Positions 44,256 through 53,913 of a stretch of 64,000 nucleotides of DNA are shown in pieces. The notes beneath the pieces are model-generated. The model was given only the letters and a program-made list of their open reading frames with translations. It was not told the origin of the DNA and searched no databases. The stretch comes from an uncultured Pelagibacteraceae bacterium. GTDB lineage: Bacteria; Pseudomonadota; Alphaproteobacteria; Pelagibacterales; Pelagibacteraceae. Location: NCBI GenBank assembly GCA_902635545.1, contig CACPOL010000002.1, positions 62,001-126,000 on the forward strand, in the 5' to 3' direction. Every line of letters begins with the position of its first letter. Within the stretch, counting starts at the first letter, position 1. The position numbers were made by a program, and so were the translations under genes.

Positions 44256-44999
44256 TAATATTGATAAGAAAATTCTGTAAATTATAAAAATAGATAGATT
44301 AAATTTTTGAACAAAAATTAATAAATATTTGATTGATACATAAGAAAAAATAAAAGAAAATAAGACTCCAATAAATATAAATAAGCTCATTTCGTTATTT
44401 TCAATACTTAGGTCTTTTAAGCTTAAAAAACTTGCTCCAGCTATTGCTGGTAAGGATAGATATAAAGAAATTCTCGTTGAGTCATATCTATTAAAATTTA
44501 AAAAACGGCATGTAGTTATTACAATACCCGATCTACTTACTCCAGGTATTAAAGCAAGCATTTGAAATATTCCGATAAATAATATAGTTTTTAAATTTAT
44601 ATCTTTTTCAAAATTTTTGTTTACTTTTGATCTGTCTGATACATATAAAAAAATTGCAAATATTAAAGAAGTCCAAGCAATTATTTCAACATTTCTTAAA
44701 ATACTGATTAAATCTGTTACATATAGAATTGAACCTAAAAAAATTGTAGGTAATGATCCAAGAATTATTAGATATAAAAGTTTTTTATTTTCTAAAATCT
44801 TTAAAAAATCAGACTTAAAATAAAAAATAATTGCAAGCAAAGATCCAAGATGCATTCCAGTATCTAAGAATAGTGAACTAATACTTAAGTTTGAAATTTT
44901 TCCTACCAAAATTAAATGAGCCGACGAGCTTATAGGAAGAAATTCGGTGATACCTTGAATGGCCGATAAAGTTATAATTTCTAAAAAATTTGAAAACAT
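44232..44999 (-). CDS. uppP: Undecaprenyl-diphosphatase (UppP/BacA)
   Basis: Integral membrane phosphatase recycling undecaprenyl diphosphate for peptidoglycan and polysaccharide synthesis. The 255-aa protein has the two active-site motifs: QGITEFLPISSSAHLIL near the N-terminus and ALIPGVSRSGIVIT with the catalytic Ser/Arg in the middle. About eight hydrophobic segments. Start ATG 44999 (MFSNFLEII) fits the family; an ATG 11 codons upstream at 45032 is the alternative. Confidence 0.93.
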   Translation of the reverse strand: MFSNFLEIITLSAIQGITEFLPISSSAHLILVGKISNLSISSLFLDTGMHLGSLLAIIFYFKSDFLKILENKKLLYLIILGSLPTIFLGSILYVTDLISILRNVEIIAWTSLIFAIFLYVSDRSKVNKNFEKDINLKTILFIGIFQMLALIPGVSRSGIVITTCRFLNFNRYDSTRISLYLSLPAIAGASFLSLKDLSIENNEMSLFIFIGVLFSFIFSYVSIKYLLIFVQKFNLSIFIIYRIFLSILLFYFIYT

Positions 45000-45058
45000 T
45001 GAAAAATTATTTGGTAAACTAAATAATAACAAAATAAAGCGATATGATGTTGGAATAC

Positions 45059-45117
45059 GACCTATGCAAAAATAGAATTATTCCTATAAATAAAGGCTTT
45101 TTTTATTAAAATAGGTC
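45059..45117. repeat. Separated inverted repeat upstream of gltD
   Basis: GACCTAT (45059-45065) and its exact complement ATAGGTC (45111-45117) lie 45 bp apart in the uppP-gltD intergenic region; the extended 10-mers agree at 9 of 10 positions. The pair could be two operator half-sites in a divergent regulatory region for uppP and gltD, or chance. Confidence 0.35.
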
Positions 45118-45178
45118 ATAATGTATGTCCTAAATATTAGTTAAATAAGGATTTACATAGTATATATAGTCACAAGTT

Positions 45179-46618
45179 ATGACTAAAAAAATGTTAAAAT
45201 TTACTGATATAGGTCAGCAAAACCCACCTAAACGTGAGATAGACCTTAGAAAAGATGATTTTAAAGAGATTTACGATGAGTTTATAAGTGACAAGGCAAC
45301 TGAGCAATCTAGTAGATGCTCCCAATGTGGCGTTCCTTTTTGTCAAATTCATTGTCCCTTGAGTAATAACATACCTGATTGGTTAAAATTAACTGCTGAA
45401 GGAAGATTACAAGAAGCATATGAGTTATCGCAAAGTACAAATAATATGCCTGAAGTATGTGGTAGAATATGTCCCCAAGATAGGTTGTGCGAGGGAAATT
45501 GTGTTATTGAACAATCAGGTCATGGTACTGTAACGATTGGTTCTGTTGAAAAATATATTACTGAAAATGCTTGGGCTAATGGATGGGTAAAACCAATAAA
45601 TATTAAAAATGAAATTAATCAAAGTATTGGAATTATAGGTTCAGGTCCAGCCGGGTTAGCATGTGCAGAACAATTAAGAAGTTCAGGTTATAAAGTCACA
45701 ATTTACGATAGATACGATAGACCAGGAGGTCTTTTAATTTATGGAATCCCAAATTTTAAACTTGAAAAATTTGTAGTTGAAAGAAGAACAAAACTTTTAA
45801 AAGATAGTGGAATTAAGTTCATTCAAAATTTTGAAGTTGGCAAAGATGCTAGCCTTGAAGATTTAAGAAAAAAACATGATGCGATATTAATTGCAACTGG
45901 AGTATATAAAGCAAGACAAATAGATATTCCAGGAAACGATTTAGAGAATATTTTTCCTGCAATGGAATTTTTGACTGCTTCTAATAAAAAAGGCTTAGGG
46001 GATAAAGTTAAATTATTTGATAATGGAAAATTAAATGCAGAAGGTAAAGATATAGTTGTAATAGGTGGTGGAGATACAGCAATGGACTGTGTAAGAACAG
46101 CGATTAGACAAAATGCTAAATCCGTAAAATGTTTATATAGAAGAGATAAAGAGAATATGCCTGGATCAGCAAGAGAGGTCTCAAATGCAGAGGAAGAAGG
46201 TGTAGAATTTGTTTGGTTGTCTTCACCAAAACATTTTGAAGGTAAAAATAAAGTAGAAAGTTTAACAGCAAATAAGATTAAACTTGGTGAGCCCGATGAA
46301 ACAGGTAGAAGAAAGCCAGAAGTTCAAAGTGGTTCAGAATTTGAAATTAAAGCTGATATGGTAATAAAAGCTTTAGGGTTTGATCCAGAGGATCTTCCAA
46401 ATCTTTTTGATAGTAAAGAATTAAAAGTTTCAAAATGGGGAACAATAAAAACAGATTTCGATACAATGGAAACAAATTTGCAGGGTGTATTTGCTGCTGG
46501 TGATATTATAAGGGGGGCTTCTCTTGTTGTGTGGGCAATTAAAGATGGAAGAGATGCTGCTGTTTCAATAAAAAAATTTTTAAAAAGAAAATTACTTGAG
46601 CAAGATAAGGTTGCATAA
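45179..46618 (+). CDS. gltD: Glutamate synthase (NADPH) small subunit
   Basis: Beta subunit of glutamate synthase, passing electrons from NADPH through FAD and [4Fe-4S] clusters to GltB. The 479-aa protein has the N-terminal cysteine clusters (CSQCGVPFCQIHC and CGRICPQDRLCEGNC), the FAD-binding GSGPAGLACAEQL and the NADPH-binding VIGGGDTAMDC. It precedes gltB with a one-nucleotide overlap, the reverse of the gltB-gltD order in enteric bacteria. Confidence 0.96.
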   Translation: MTKKMLKFTDIGQQNPPKREIDLRKDDFKEIYDEFISDKATEQSSRCSQCGVPFCQIHCPLSNNIPDWLKLTAEGRLQEAYELSQSTNNMPEVCGRICPQDRLCEGNCVIEQSGHGTVTIGSVEKYITENAWANGWVKPINIKNEINQSIGIIGSGPAGLACAEQLRSSGYKVTIYDRYDRPGGLLIYGIPNFKLEKFVVERRTKLLKDSGIKFIQNFEVGKDASLEDLRKKHDAILIATGVYKARQIDIPGNDLENIFPAMEFLTASNKKGLGDKVKLFDNGKLNAEGKDIVVIGGGDTAMDCVRTAIRQNAKSVKCLYRRDKENMPGSAREVSNAEEEGVEFVWLSSPKHFEGKNKVESLTANKIKLGEPDETGRRKPEVQSGSEFEIKADMVIKALGFDPEDLPNLFDSKELKVSKWGTIKTDFDTMETNLQGVFAAGDIIRGASLVVWAIKDGRDAAVSIKKFLKRKLLEQDKVA

Positions 46619-49600
46619 TGGATAATTATAAAAATAATTTAAAATTACTTAAGAATAATAATGTTTATTCTGCAGAAATGGAACATGATGCTTGTGGAGT
46701 TGGATTGGTGGCATCAACTGAAGGAAAAAAATCTAGAGCTGTTGTTGAATATGGTATTGATGCATTAAAGGCGGTTTGGCATAGAGGTGCAGTTGATGCA
46801 GATGGCAAAACAGGAGATGGTGCTGGTATTCATATAGAAATACCAAAAGATTTTTTTATAGAAAAAATCGAGATTACTGGACATAAATTTGATAATTCCG
46901 AAATTTGTGTTGGTATGATTTTCCTTCCAAGAAATAATTTTGATGCTCAAGAATCTTGTAGAACTATTATTGAGAGTGAGCTTACAAAAAGTAATTTCAG
47001 TCTTTACGGATGGAGACAGGTTCCAGTGAATCCTAAAGTTTTGGGAGAAAAGGCTGATATAACCAGACCTGAGATTGCACAAGTTTTATTTAAGTATAAT
47101 GATCCAAAAGTTCTTGGTAAAGAATTGGAAAGACGATTATATGAAACAAGAAGAAAAATTGAAAATAAATCTTTAAAAAAATCCATTGAGGGCTTTTATA
47201 TTTGTTCCCTAAGTTCAAAATCAATAATTTATAAAGGAATGTTTCTAGCAGAGTCTATTGCTGATTTTTACTTAGACCTACAAGATAAAAGATTTATTTC
47301 TAGATATGCTATTTTCCACCAGAGATTTTCAACAAACACTGCACCAAGTTGGGATTTAGCTCAACCATTTAGAGCTATTGCGCATAATGGAGAAATTAAC
47401 ACGTTTAGAGGTAATAAAAATTGGATGAGAGTCCATGAACAAGAAATGCAAAGTGATTTATTTGAAAATATAGAAAATTTAAAGCCTGTCGTTCAACCAG
47501 GAACTTCTGACTCCGCAGCTTTAGACAATGTTTTTGAGTTATTAAATATTTCAGGCCAACCAGCACCTTTAGCAAAATTGATGCTGGTGCCAGATGCGTG
47601 GTCAAAAAAAAGTAAAATATTACCTAAAGATCATCAACAATTGTTTAATTTTTTAAATAGTACGATGGAACCATGGGATGGACCAGCTGCGATTGCAGGA
47701 ACGGATAATGAATGGGTTATTGCTGCTAATGATAGAAATGGATTAAGGCCGTTAAGATATACAATCACTAAAGATAAATTTTTATTTGCAGGTTCTGAGA
47801 CAGGCATGATTAAACTTAATGAAAAAAAAATACTTAAAAAAGGTAGATTAGGTCCTGGTGAAATTATTGGTGTAAGAATTGAAAAAGGAAAATTATTTAC
47901 TAATGAACAAATTAAGAATTATTTAGCAAAAGAATATAAACATTTTAATAATCAAATAATTGATTTGGATAAAAAAATAACAATTTCTAATGAAAAAGCT
48001 TTATTTAAAGGAAATGAGTTAAAAAAAAGACAACACGCTTTTGGAATAAGCCTGGAGGATTTAGAGTTAATATTACATCCAATGGCTGAAGATGCAAAAG
48101 AAGCAACAGGTTCAATGGGAGATGATACTCCTTTAGCAGTATTATCAGATAAATACAGACCACTTTATCATTTTTTTAGACAAAATTTTAGTCAAGTGAC
48201 TAATCCTCCAATAGATTCTTTGAGAGAAAATAAAGTTATGAGTTTAAAAACAAGATTTGGAAATTTAGGAAATATTTTGAATTTTGATAATTTAACAAAA
48301 GAAAATATTTATGTACTAGACTCTCCTATTTTATCAAATTCACAGCTGAAAAAGTTTATAAATTATTTCGGTCAAAATTCTTTTGAAATTGATTGTACAT
48401 TTGAAAAAAATGAAAACTTAGAAATTGCTATATCGAGAATTCAAAAAGAAGCGGAGATTGAGGTTAGAAAAGGTATCAAACAATTAATTTTATCTGATAA
48501 AAATATTTCAGAAAGAAGAATTCCTGTTCCTATGATTTTGTGTGTTGGAGCAATAAATTCATTCTTGATTAAGAAAAAATTAAGAGGCTATGTTTCTATC
48601 AATGTACAAACAGGAGAAGCTTTAGACACTCATTCGTTTGCCACACTTTTAGGAGTTGGCGCTACTACTGTAAATCCTTATTTAGCACTCGATTGCCTTT
48701 ATCAAAGATATGAGAAAAAGTTGTTTGGTAATTTTGATTATGAGGATTGTATCAAAAAATACATAAGGTCTGTAAATAGTGGATTGCTAAAGATAATGTC
48801 AAAAATGGGTATTTCTGTTCTAAGTTCTTATAGAGGGGGGTGTAATTTTGAGACAGTTGGATTAAGTAGGACAATCGTTTCAGATTATTTTCCGGGAGTA
48901 ATTTCAAAAATTTCTGGAATAGGTTTAACTGGAATTGAAAAAAAATTGAGAATTATTCACACTGAAGCTTTCGAAAATGAAGATGCGGTTTTACCAATTG
49001 GAGGAATTTATCGTTATCGAAAAAATGGGGAATTACATCAATATCAAGGGAAATTAATACATATGCTTCAAAGTGCAGTTGGTAGTGGATCTTATAAAAC
49101 TTATAAGAAATACACTGAAGGTATATACAGTCTTCCGCCTATCAACTTGAGAGATCTCATAGATTTTAGAGAAAGGTATCGAAATAATCCAATTGATATT
49201 TCAGAAGTAGAGCCCTTGGAAAATATTCTTAAACGATTTGGGAGTGGAAGTATGTCTCATGGAGCTCTATCGAAAGAGGCTCATGAAACCTTGGCAATAG
49301 GCATGAATAGAATAAAGGGTGCTTCATGTAGTGGTGAAGGTGGAGAGGATGAAAAAAGATTCAAAATGATGAAAAACGGAGATAGTGCAAATTCAAGAGT
49401 AAAACAAATAGCATCAGCAAGATTTGGAGTAACAATAAACTACTTGAATAATTGTAATGAAATTGAGATTAAAATGGCACAAGGAGCAAAACCAGGAGAA
49501 GGTGGACAACTGCCAGGATTTAAAGTTTCAGCAGAGATCGCTAGACTAAGACATTCGACACCTGGGGTTACTTTAATTTCTCCTCCTCCCCACCATGATA

Positions 49601-51123
49601 TTTATTCTATTGAGGATTTGGCTCAGCTAATTTATGATTTAAAACAAGTAAATCCAACTGCAAGAGTGGGAGTAAAATTAGTTGCCTCATCAGGAATTGG
49701 AACGATTGCAGCTGGTGTTGCAAAAGCAAAAGCAGACATAATTTTAATTTCTGGTCACAACGGTGGAACGGGTGCTAGCCCTCAAACAAGTGTAAAATAC
49801 GTTGGAGTTCCTTGGGAGATGGGTTTAACTGAAGCTAATCAAGTTTTAACACTAAATAATTTGAGACAAAACGTAACTTTAAGAACTGATGGAGGAATTA
49901 AAACAGGAAGAGATGTTGTCATAGCTGCGATGATGGGTGCAGAAGAATTTGGTGTAGCTACAACTGCATTAGTTGCGATGGGGTGTATTATGGTGAGACA
50001 ATGTCATTCTAATACTTGTCCAGTGGGTGTCTGCACACAAGACGATAAGTTAAGAGAAAAATTCACAGGCACACCTGATAAGGTTGTTAATTTATTTACT
50101 TTTATTGCAATGGAAGTAAGAGAAATTCTTGCTGAACTTGGTTTTAAATCACTTAATGAAGTAATTGGAAGAACTGATCTTTTAAGACAAGTAAGTAAAG
50201 CATCACCAAATTTAGATGACCTTGATTTAAATCCACTTTTTGTTCAAGCTGACCCAGGTGATAATAAAAGATATTGTGAAAAACAAATTATAAATAGTGT
50301 TCCAGATACACTTGATCAAGAAATATGGTCTGAAATTGAAAGACAACTAGATAGTAAAAAAGAATTACAAAAAGAATTTACTATTGAAAATACGCATAGA
50401 GCTGTTGGAACAAGAATATCACATAATTTGTACAAAAAATTTGGGTATAATAAGCTAGAAGATAATTTTTTAACTATAAATTTTAGGGGGTCTGCCGGAC
50501 AATCATTTGGAGCTTTTACCACCAAAGGACTTAAATTAGTTTTAAAAGGAGATGCTAATGATTATGTAGCTAAAGGATTGTCAGGGGCAACTATCTCAAT
50601 AAAACTTTCAGATGAGAGCAATTTAATTTCTCACGATAATACAATTATCGGAAATACAGTTTTATACGGAGCAACATCTGGTAAACTCTTTGCCGCAGGA
50701 CAAGCAGGTGAGAGATTTGCAGTTAGAAATTCAGGAGCAATTTCAGTTATAGAAGGGTGTGACTCAAACGGATGTGAATATATGACTGGTGGAACAGTTG
50801 TTATACTGGGGAATGTAGGAGATAATTTTGCTGCAGGAATGACTGGAGGTATGGCATTTATTTACGATAAGGAAGAAATGTTTGAAAAAAAAGTAAATCC
50901 TGAATCTGTAATTTGGCAAAATGTAGAGACAGATTACTGGAAAAATTTTTTAAAAGATCTTATTAATGAACACTTCAAGGAAACAAATTCTATTCTATCA
51001 AAAAAAATAATTGATAATTTTGATAATGAAATCAAAAATTTTTTACAAGTTTGTCCTAAAGAAATGCTTGATAAACTAAAAAATCCTATATCAATCAAGT
51101 CAAACATAAAAAAAGTAAGTTAG
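46618..51123 (+). CDS. gltB: Glutamate synthase large subunit
   Basis: Alpha subunit, making two glutamates from glutamine and 2-oxoglutarate. The 1501-aa protein has a short propeptide ending before nucleophile C26 (EHDACGVGLV), a class II glutamine amidotransferase domain, a central domain, the FMN-binding synthase domain with GEGGEDEKRF and GHNGGTGASPQTS, the [3Fe-4S] cysteines in CHSNTCPVGVC, and the C-terminal beta-helix domain with repeated GATSGKLFAAG and GGTVVILG turns. Key residues appear intact. With GltD it forms the main ammonium-assimilation route with glutamine synthetase, which is not in the window. Confidence 0.97.
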   Translation: MDNYKNNLKLLKNNNVYSAEMEHDACGVGLVASTEGKKSRAVVEYGIDALKAVWHRGAVDADGKTGDGAGIHIEIPKDFFIEKIEITGHKFDNSEICVGMIFLPRNNFDAQESCRTIIESELTKSNFSLYGWRQVPVNPKVLGEKADITRPEIAQVLFKYNDPKVLGKELERRLYETRRKIENKSLKKSIEGFYICSLSSKSIIYKGMFLAESIADFYLDLQDKRFISRYAIFHQRFSTNTAPSWDLAQPFRAIAHNGEINTFRGNKNWMRVHEQEMQSDLFENIENLKPVVQPGTSDSAALDNVFELLNISGQPAPLAKLMLVPDAWSKKSKILPKDHQQLFNFLNSTMEPWDGPAAIAGTDNEWVIAANDRNGLRPLRYTITKDKFLFAGSETGMIKLNEKKILKKGRLGPGEIIGVRIEKGKLFTNEQIKNYLAKEYKHFNNQIIDLDKKITISNEKALFKGNELKKRQHAFGISLEDLELILHPMAEDAKEATGSMGDDTPLAVLSDKYRPLYHFFRQNFSQVTNPPIDSLRENKVMSLKTRFGNLGNILNFDNLTKENIYVLDSPILSNSQLKKFINYFGQNSFEIDCTFEKNENLEIAISRIQKEAEIEVRKGIKQLILSDKNISERRIPVPMILCVGAINSFLIKKKLRGYVSINVQTGEALDTHSFATLLGVGATTVNPYLALDCLYQRYEKKLFGNFDYEDCIKKYIRSVNSGLLKIMSKMGISVLSSYRGGCNFETVGLSRTIVSDYFPGVISKISGIGLTGIEKKLRIIHTEAFENEDAVLPIGGIYRYRKNGELHQYQGKLIHMLQSAVGSGSYKTYKKYTEGIYSLPPINLRDLIDFRERYRNNPIDISEVEPLENILKRFGSGSMSHGALSKEAHETLAIGMNRIKGASCSGEGGEDEKRFKMMKNGDSANSRVKQIASARFGVTINYLNNCNEIEIKMAQGAKPGEGGQLPGFKVSAEIARLRHSTPGVTLISPPPHHDIYSIEDLAQLIYDLKQVNPTARVGVKLVASSGIGTIAAGVAKAKADIILISGHNGGTGASPQTSVKYVGVPWEMGLTEANQVLTLNNLRQNVTLRTDGGIKTGRDVVIAAMMGAEEFGVATTALVAMGCIMVRQCHSNTCPVGVCTQDDKLREKFTGTPDKVVNLFTFIAMEVREILAELGFKSLNEVIGRTDLLRQVSKASPNLDDLDLNPLFVQADPGDNKRYCEKQIINSVPDTLDQEIWSEIERQLDSKKELQKEFTIENTHRAVGTRISHNLYKKFGYNKLEDNFLTINFRGSAGQSFGAFTTKGLKLVLKGDANDYVAKGLSGATISIKLSDESNLISHDNTIIGNTVLYGATSGKLFAAGQAGERFAVRNSGAISVIEGCDSNGCEYMTGGTVVILGNVGDNFAAGMTGGMAFIYDKEEMFEKKVNPESVIWQNVETDYWKNFLKDLINEHFKETNSILSKKIIDNFDNEIKNFLQVCPKEMLDKLKNPISIKSNIKKVS

Positions 51124-51987
51124 GTGATAAACGTTTTTTGTTTTGGTTATGGACAAGTTGCAAAAAATTTTATTAAAAAGCTGTCTGACGAAAATATTGA
51201 GATAAATTTAAATTTTACTTCAAGAAAAATTAAAGACAAAAAGATTAAAAATTTAAATAATGCGTTTGATTTTAATGATGATTTTTATGACCCAAATATT
51301 ATACCAGTATTAAAGAAAGCTGATTATATATTAGTTTCTATTCCTCCAGTAGGTGGCAAAGACATTGTTTTAAAGAATTTTTCAAATGAATTTAAAAATT
51401 TGAGAGTGAAGTGGATAACATATCTATCAGCTACGAGTGTTTATGGAAATCATAATGGAAAGTGGGTTGATGAAAATAGTTTTACGATACCTACTTCAGA
51501 AAATGGAATTAATAGATTAGCAGCAGAAAAAAAATGGATCTCCGTTTGTAAAAAATTAAATTTACCCGTTCAAATATTCAGACTTTCTGGAATTTATTCA
51601 AATACTAATAATATTATCAAAAGATTAAAACTTGGAGATATTAAAATAATTGATAAAAAAAATCATTTTTTTTCTAGAATTCATGTTGATGATATTGTGA
51701 ATATTTTATTTAAATCTATGACAAAATTTAAATCTGGTGAAATATACAACATTTCAGATGATAAACCCGCATCAAACGAAGAAATAATTCAATATGCAGC
51801 AAAACTACTTAGAGTAAAAATTCCTGAAAAAATTAAATTAACAAGTGTTAGAAATAAAATGTTGATTAATTTTTATAAAGACTCCAAAAAAGTAAGTAAC
51901 AAAAAAATGAAAAATTTTTTTAATTATAAATTAAAGTTTCCATCATTTATTGAAGGATTAAAAAATATTAGAAATAATCTTATTTAA
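51124..51987 (+). CDS. NAD(P)-dependent SDR/epimerase-family protein
   Basis: A 287-aa extended short-chain dehydrogenase-like protein starting at GTG directly after the gltB stop. The nucleotide-binding loop is CFGYGQVAKNF (GYGxVA variant), followed by TYLSATSVYGNHNGKWVDE with a Ser/Tyr pair and a late ISDDKPASNEEII typical of epimerase-type SDRs. It resembles the YeeZ-like group, whose reaction is unknown. Its 3' end overlaps the convergent hydrolase by 30 nt. Confidence 0.8.
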   Translation: MINVFCFGYGQVAKNFIKKLSDENIEINLNFTSRKIKDKKIKNLNNAFDFNDDFYDPNIIPVLKKADYILVSIPPVGGKDIVLKNFSNEFKNLRVKWITYLSATSVYGNHNGKWVDENSFTIPTSENGINRLAAEKKWISVCKKLNLPVQIFRLSGIYSNTNNIIKRLKLGDIKIIDKKNHFFSRIHVDDIVNILFKSMTKFKSGEIYNISDDKPASNEEIIQYAAKLLRVKIPEKIKLTSVRNKMLINFYKDSKKVSNKKMKNFFNYKLKFPSFIEGLKNIRNNLI

Positions 51988-52713
51988 TTCAAAATTAATT
52001 TTTTTTAAATTTTTAGAGCTTGAAAGACTATGATTTCCTTTTTTAATAATTATTAATCTTCTAGATGCTGATGGAAATAATCTTAATACTTTCTTTGAAT
52101 AAGATTTAGGCACTGACTCATCATTGCCACCATGTATCATTGTTACAGATATATTTTTAAAAATTTTTTTGTTTAGGACTTTATTTTTTCTACCATCTTT
52201 TATAAGCTGATATGTAATTGGATATTCATATTTTCCATGTTTTAAATTTAGTATACCTTTGTTTTTTATCTCTCTTTTCATTTTTTTAGTAAATTTATTC
52301 CACATCAATCTCTCTAAAAATTCTGGTGCTGATCCAATACCAATAAAGCCTTTTATTTGTCTCTTAAAGTATTTAAACAAGTTGATTGAAATCCAGGAAC
52401 CCATGCTAGAGCCAATTAAAATAAATCTTTTTTTTTTTACTATTTTCTTAATGATAATTTTTGTTTCTTTTGTCCAATGGGTGATGTTTCCTTTTATAAA
52501 TTTTCCTGAAGATTTACCATGGCCAGAATATTCAAATGTCAAAAAACCTAAGCTTTTGCTTTTTGCAAACTTTAAAAAAGATTTTGGTTTTTTTCCTTCA
52601 ATATCCGACATAAATCCATGTAAAAATACGATATATAGGTTGCCCTTAGAGTAATTGGTCAAAAATCTAATTTTTTTAGTTTTAGATAATTTTAAATATT
52701 TAAATTGATTCAT
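51958..52713 (-). CDS. Alpha/beta hydrolase
   Basis: A 251-aa alpha/beta-hydrolase-fold protein. The oxyanion loop is FLHGFMSD (30-37), with EYSGHGKSSG after it; the nucleophile elbow GSSMGSW has S103, the acid is in HGGNDESVP and the histidine in KGNHSLSS. It resembles the serine aminopeptidase/monoglyceride lipase-like group. Substrate unknown; no signal peptide. Confidence 0.82.
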   Translation of the reverse strand: MNQFKYLKLSKTKKIRFLTNYSKGNLYIVFLHGFMSDIEGKKPKSFLKFAKSKSLGFLTFEYSGHGKSSGKFIKGNITHWTKETKIIIKKIVKKKRFILIGSSMGSWISINLFKYFKRQIKGFIGIGSAPEFLERLMWNKFTKKMKREIKNKGILNLKHGKYEYPITYQLIKDGRKNKVLNKKIFKNISVTMIHGGNDESVPKSYSKKVLRLFPSASRRLIIIKKGNHSLSSSKNLKKINFELNKIISNIF

Positions 52714-52755
52714 TAACGTTTATAAGACTTATTTCTTAATATATAATCTTAACAG

Positions 52756-53913
52756 ATGTCATCAAATTTAAAAGTGCTGCAGGTTATACCTAGACTAGGT
52801 TATGGAGGTGCTGAAACTGGTTGTTATGATTTAGCTCATTATTTACCTGAAAATAATTGTAAGTCTTATATAATTACTAGTAGCGGAGAATTATTAAAGT
52901 ATGTTGATAAAAAAAAAGTAAAATTAATAAGATTACCTGTACATAGTAAAAATCCAATTTTGATATTTATTAACTCTATAATTATAGTATTTATTATTTT
53001 ATTGTTAGATATTTCAATTGTTCATGCCAGAAGTCGTGCCCCTGCTTGGTCTTGTTTTTTTGCAACTAAAATCACAAGAAGAAAATTTGTGACTACTTTT
53101 CACGGAACTTATAGATTTAATAGTCCATTAAAAAAATTCTATAATTCTGTGATGGTTAAATCAGATTTAATTATTGCGGGCTCTAATTTTATTTTTTCCC
53201 ATATTAATGAAAATTATTCAAAATATCTGAATAAAAAAAAAAGATTTTTAGTTATATTCAGAGGAATAAATACAGACTATTTTGATTCATCAACCACTTT
53301 AGAAAGTGATGAAAATAAATTATTATTAAATTGGGAAATTAATAATAGAGAAAAAAAAATAATTCTAATGCCTGGTAGACTTACTTCTTGGAAGGGCCAA
53401 GAAATATTTATTGAGGCTTTAAGTCTTGTAAATAAAGAAGTTGGTTATGACGCTTTTTTTGGAATAATATTGGGCAGTGATCAAGGTAGAGATGTTTATA
53501 AGAAAAAACTTGTAAGGTTAGCAGAACAACATCGTTTAAATAAGTCTATAAAATTTATATCTCATTGTAAAAACATGGCTCTAGCTTATAAAGTTTCAGA
53601 TATTGTAGTTTCAGCTTCTGTTGAACCAGAGGCCTTTGGTAGAGTTGCAGTAGAAGCACAATCAATGGAAAAACCAATTATTGCAAGTAATATAGGAGGG
53701 TCCAATGAAACTTTGATAAATAACAAAACTGGTTTTTTGTTTGATTCTGGCGATGCAAGATCATTAAGTAAGAAAATTTTACAGGTTTTAAATACGGATC
53801 AATCAATATTGAAATCTATGGGTGTTGAAGGTAGAAAAAATGTAGTAAAAAAATTTAATGTTGAAAAAATGTGTTATTCTACTTATTCAGAGTATAAAAA
53901 ATTATTAAAATAA
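52756..53913 (+). CDS. GT4-family glycosyltransferase
   Basis: A 385-aa GT-B retaining glycosyltransferase. The N-terminal domain starts VLQVIPRLGYGGAETGC, a membrane-proximal hydrophobic helix lies around 68-86, and the C-terminal nucleotide-sugar domain has LMPGRLTSWKGQEIFIEAL and the E-x7-E motif EPEAFGRVAVEAQ. It probably acts in lipopolysaccharide or other envelope glycan synthesis; donor and acceptor are unknown. It directly abuts thrS (no spacer) and is thus the first gene of a long translation-related transcript. Confidence 0.9.
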   Translation: MSSNLKVLQVIPRLGYGGAETGCYDLAHYLPENNCKSYIITSSGELLKYVDKKKVKLIRLPVHSKNPILIFINSIIIVFIILLLDISIVHARSRAPAWSCFFATKITRRKFVTTFHGTYRFNSPLKKFYNSVMVKSDLIIAGSNFIFSHINENYSKYLNKKKRFLVIFRGINTDYFDSSTTLESDENKLLLNWEINNREKKIILMPGRLTSWKGQEIFIEALSLVNKEVGYDAFFGIILGSDQGRDVYKKKLVRLAEQHRLNKSIKFISHCKNMALAYKVSDIVVSASVEPEAFGRVAVEAQSMEKPIIASNIGGSNETLINNKTGFLFDSGDARSLSKKILQVLNTDQSILKSMGVEGRKNVVKKFNVEKMCYSTYSEYKKLLK

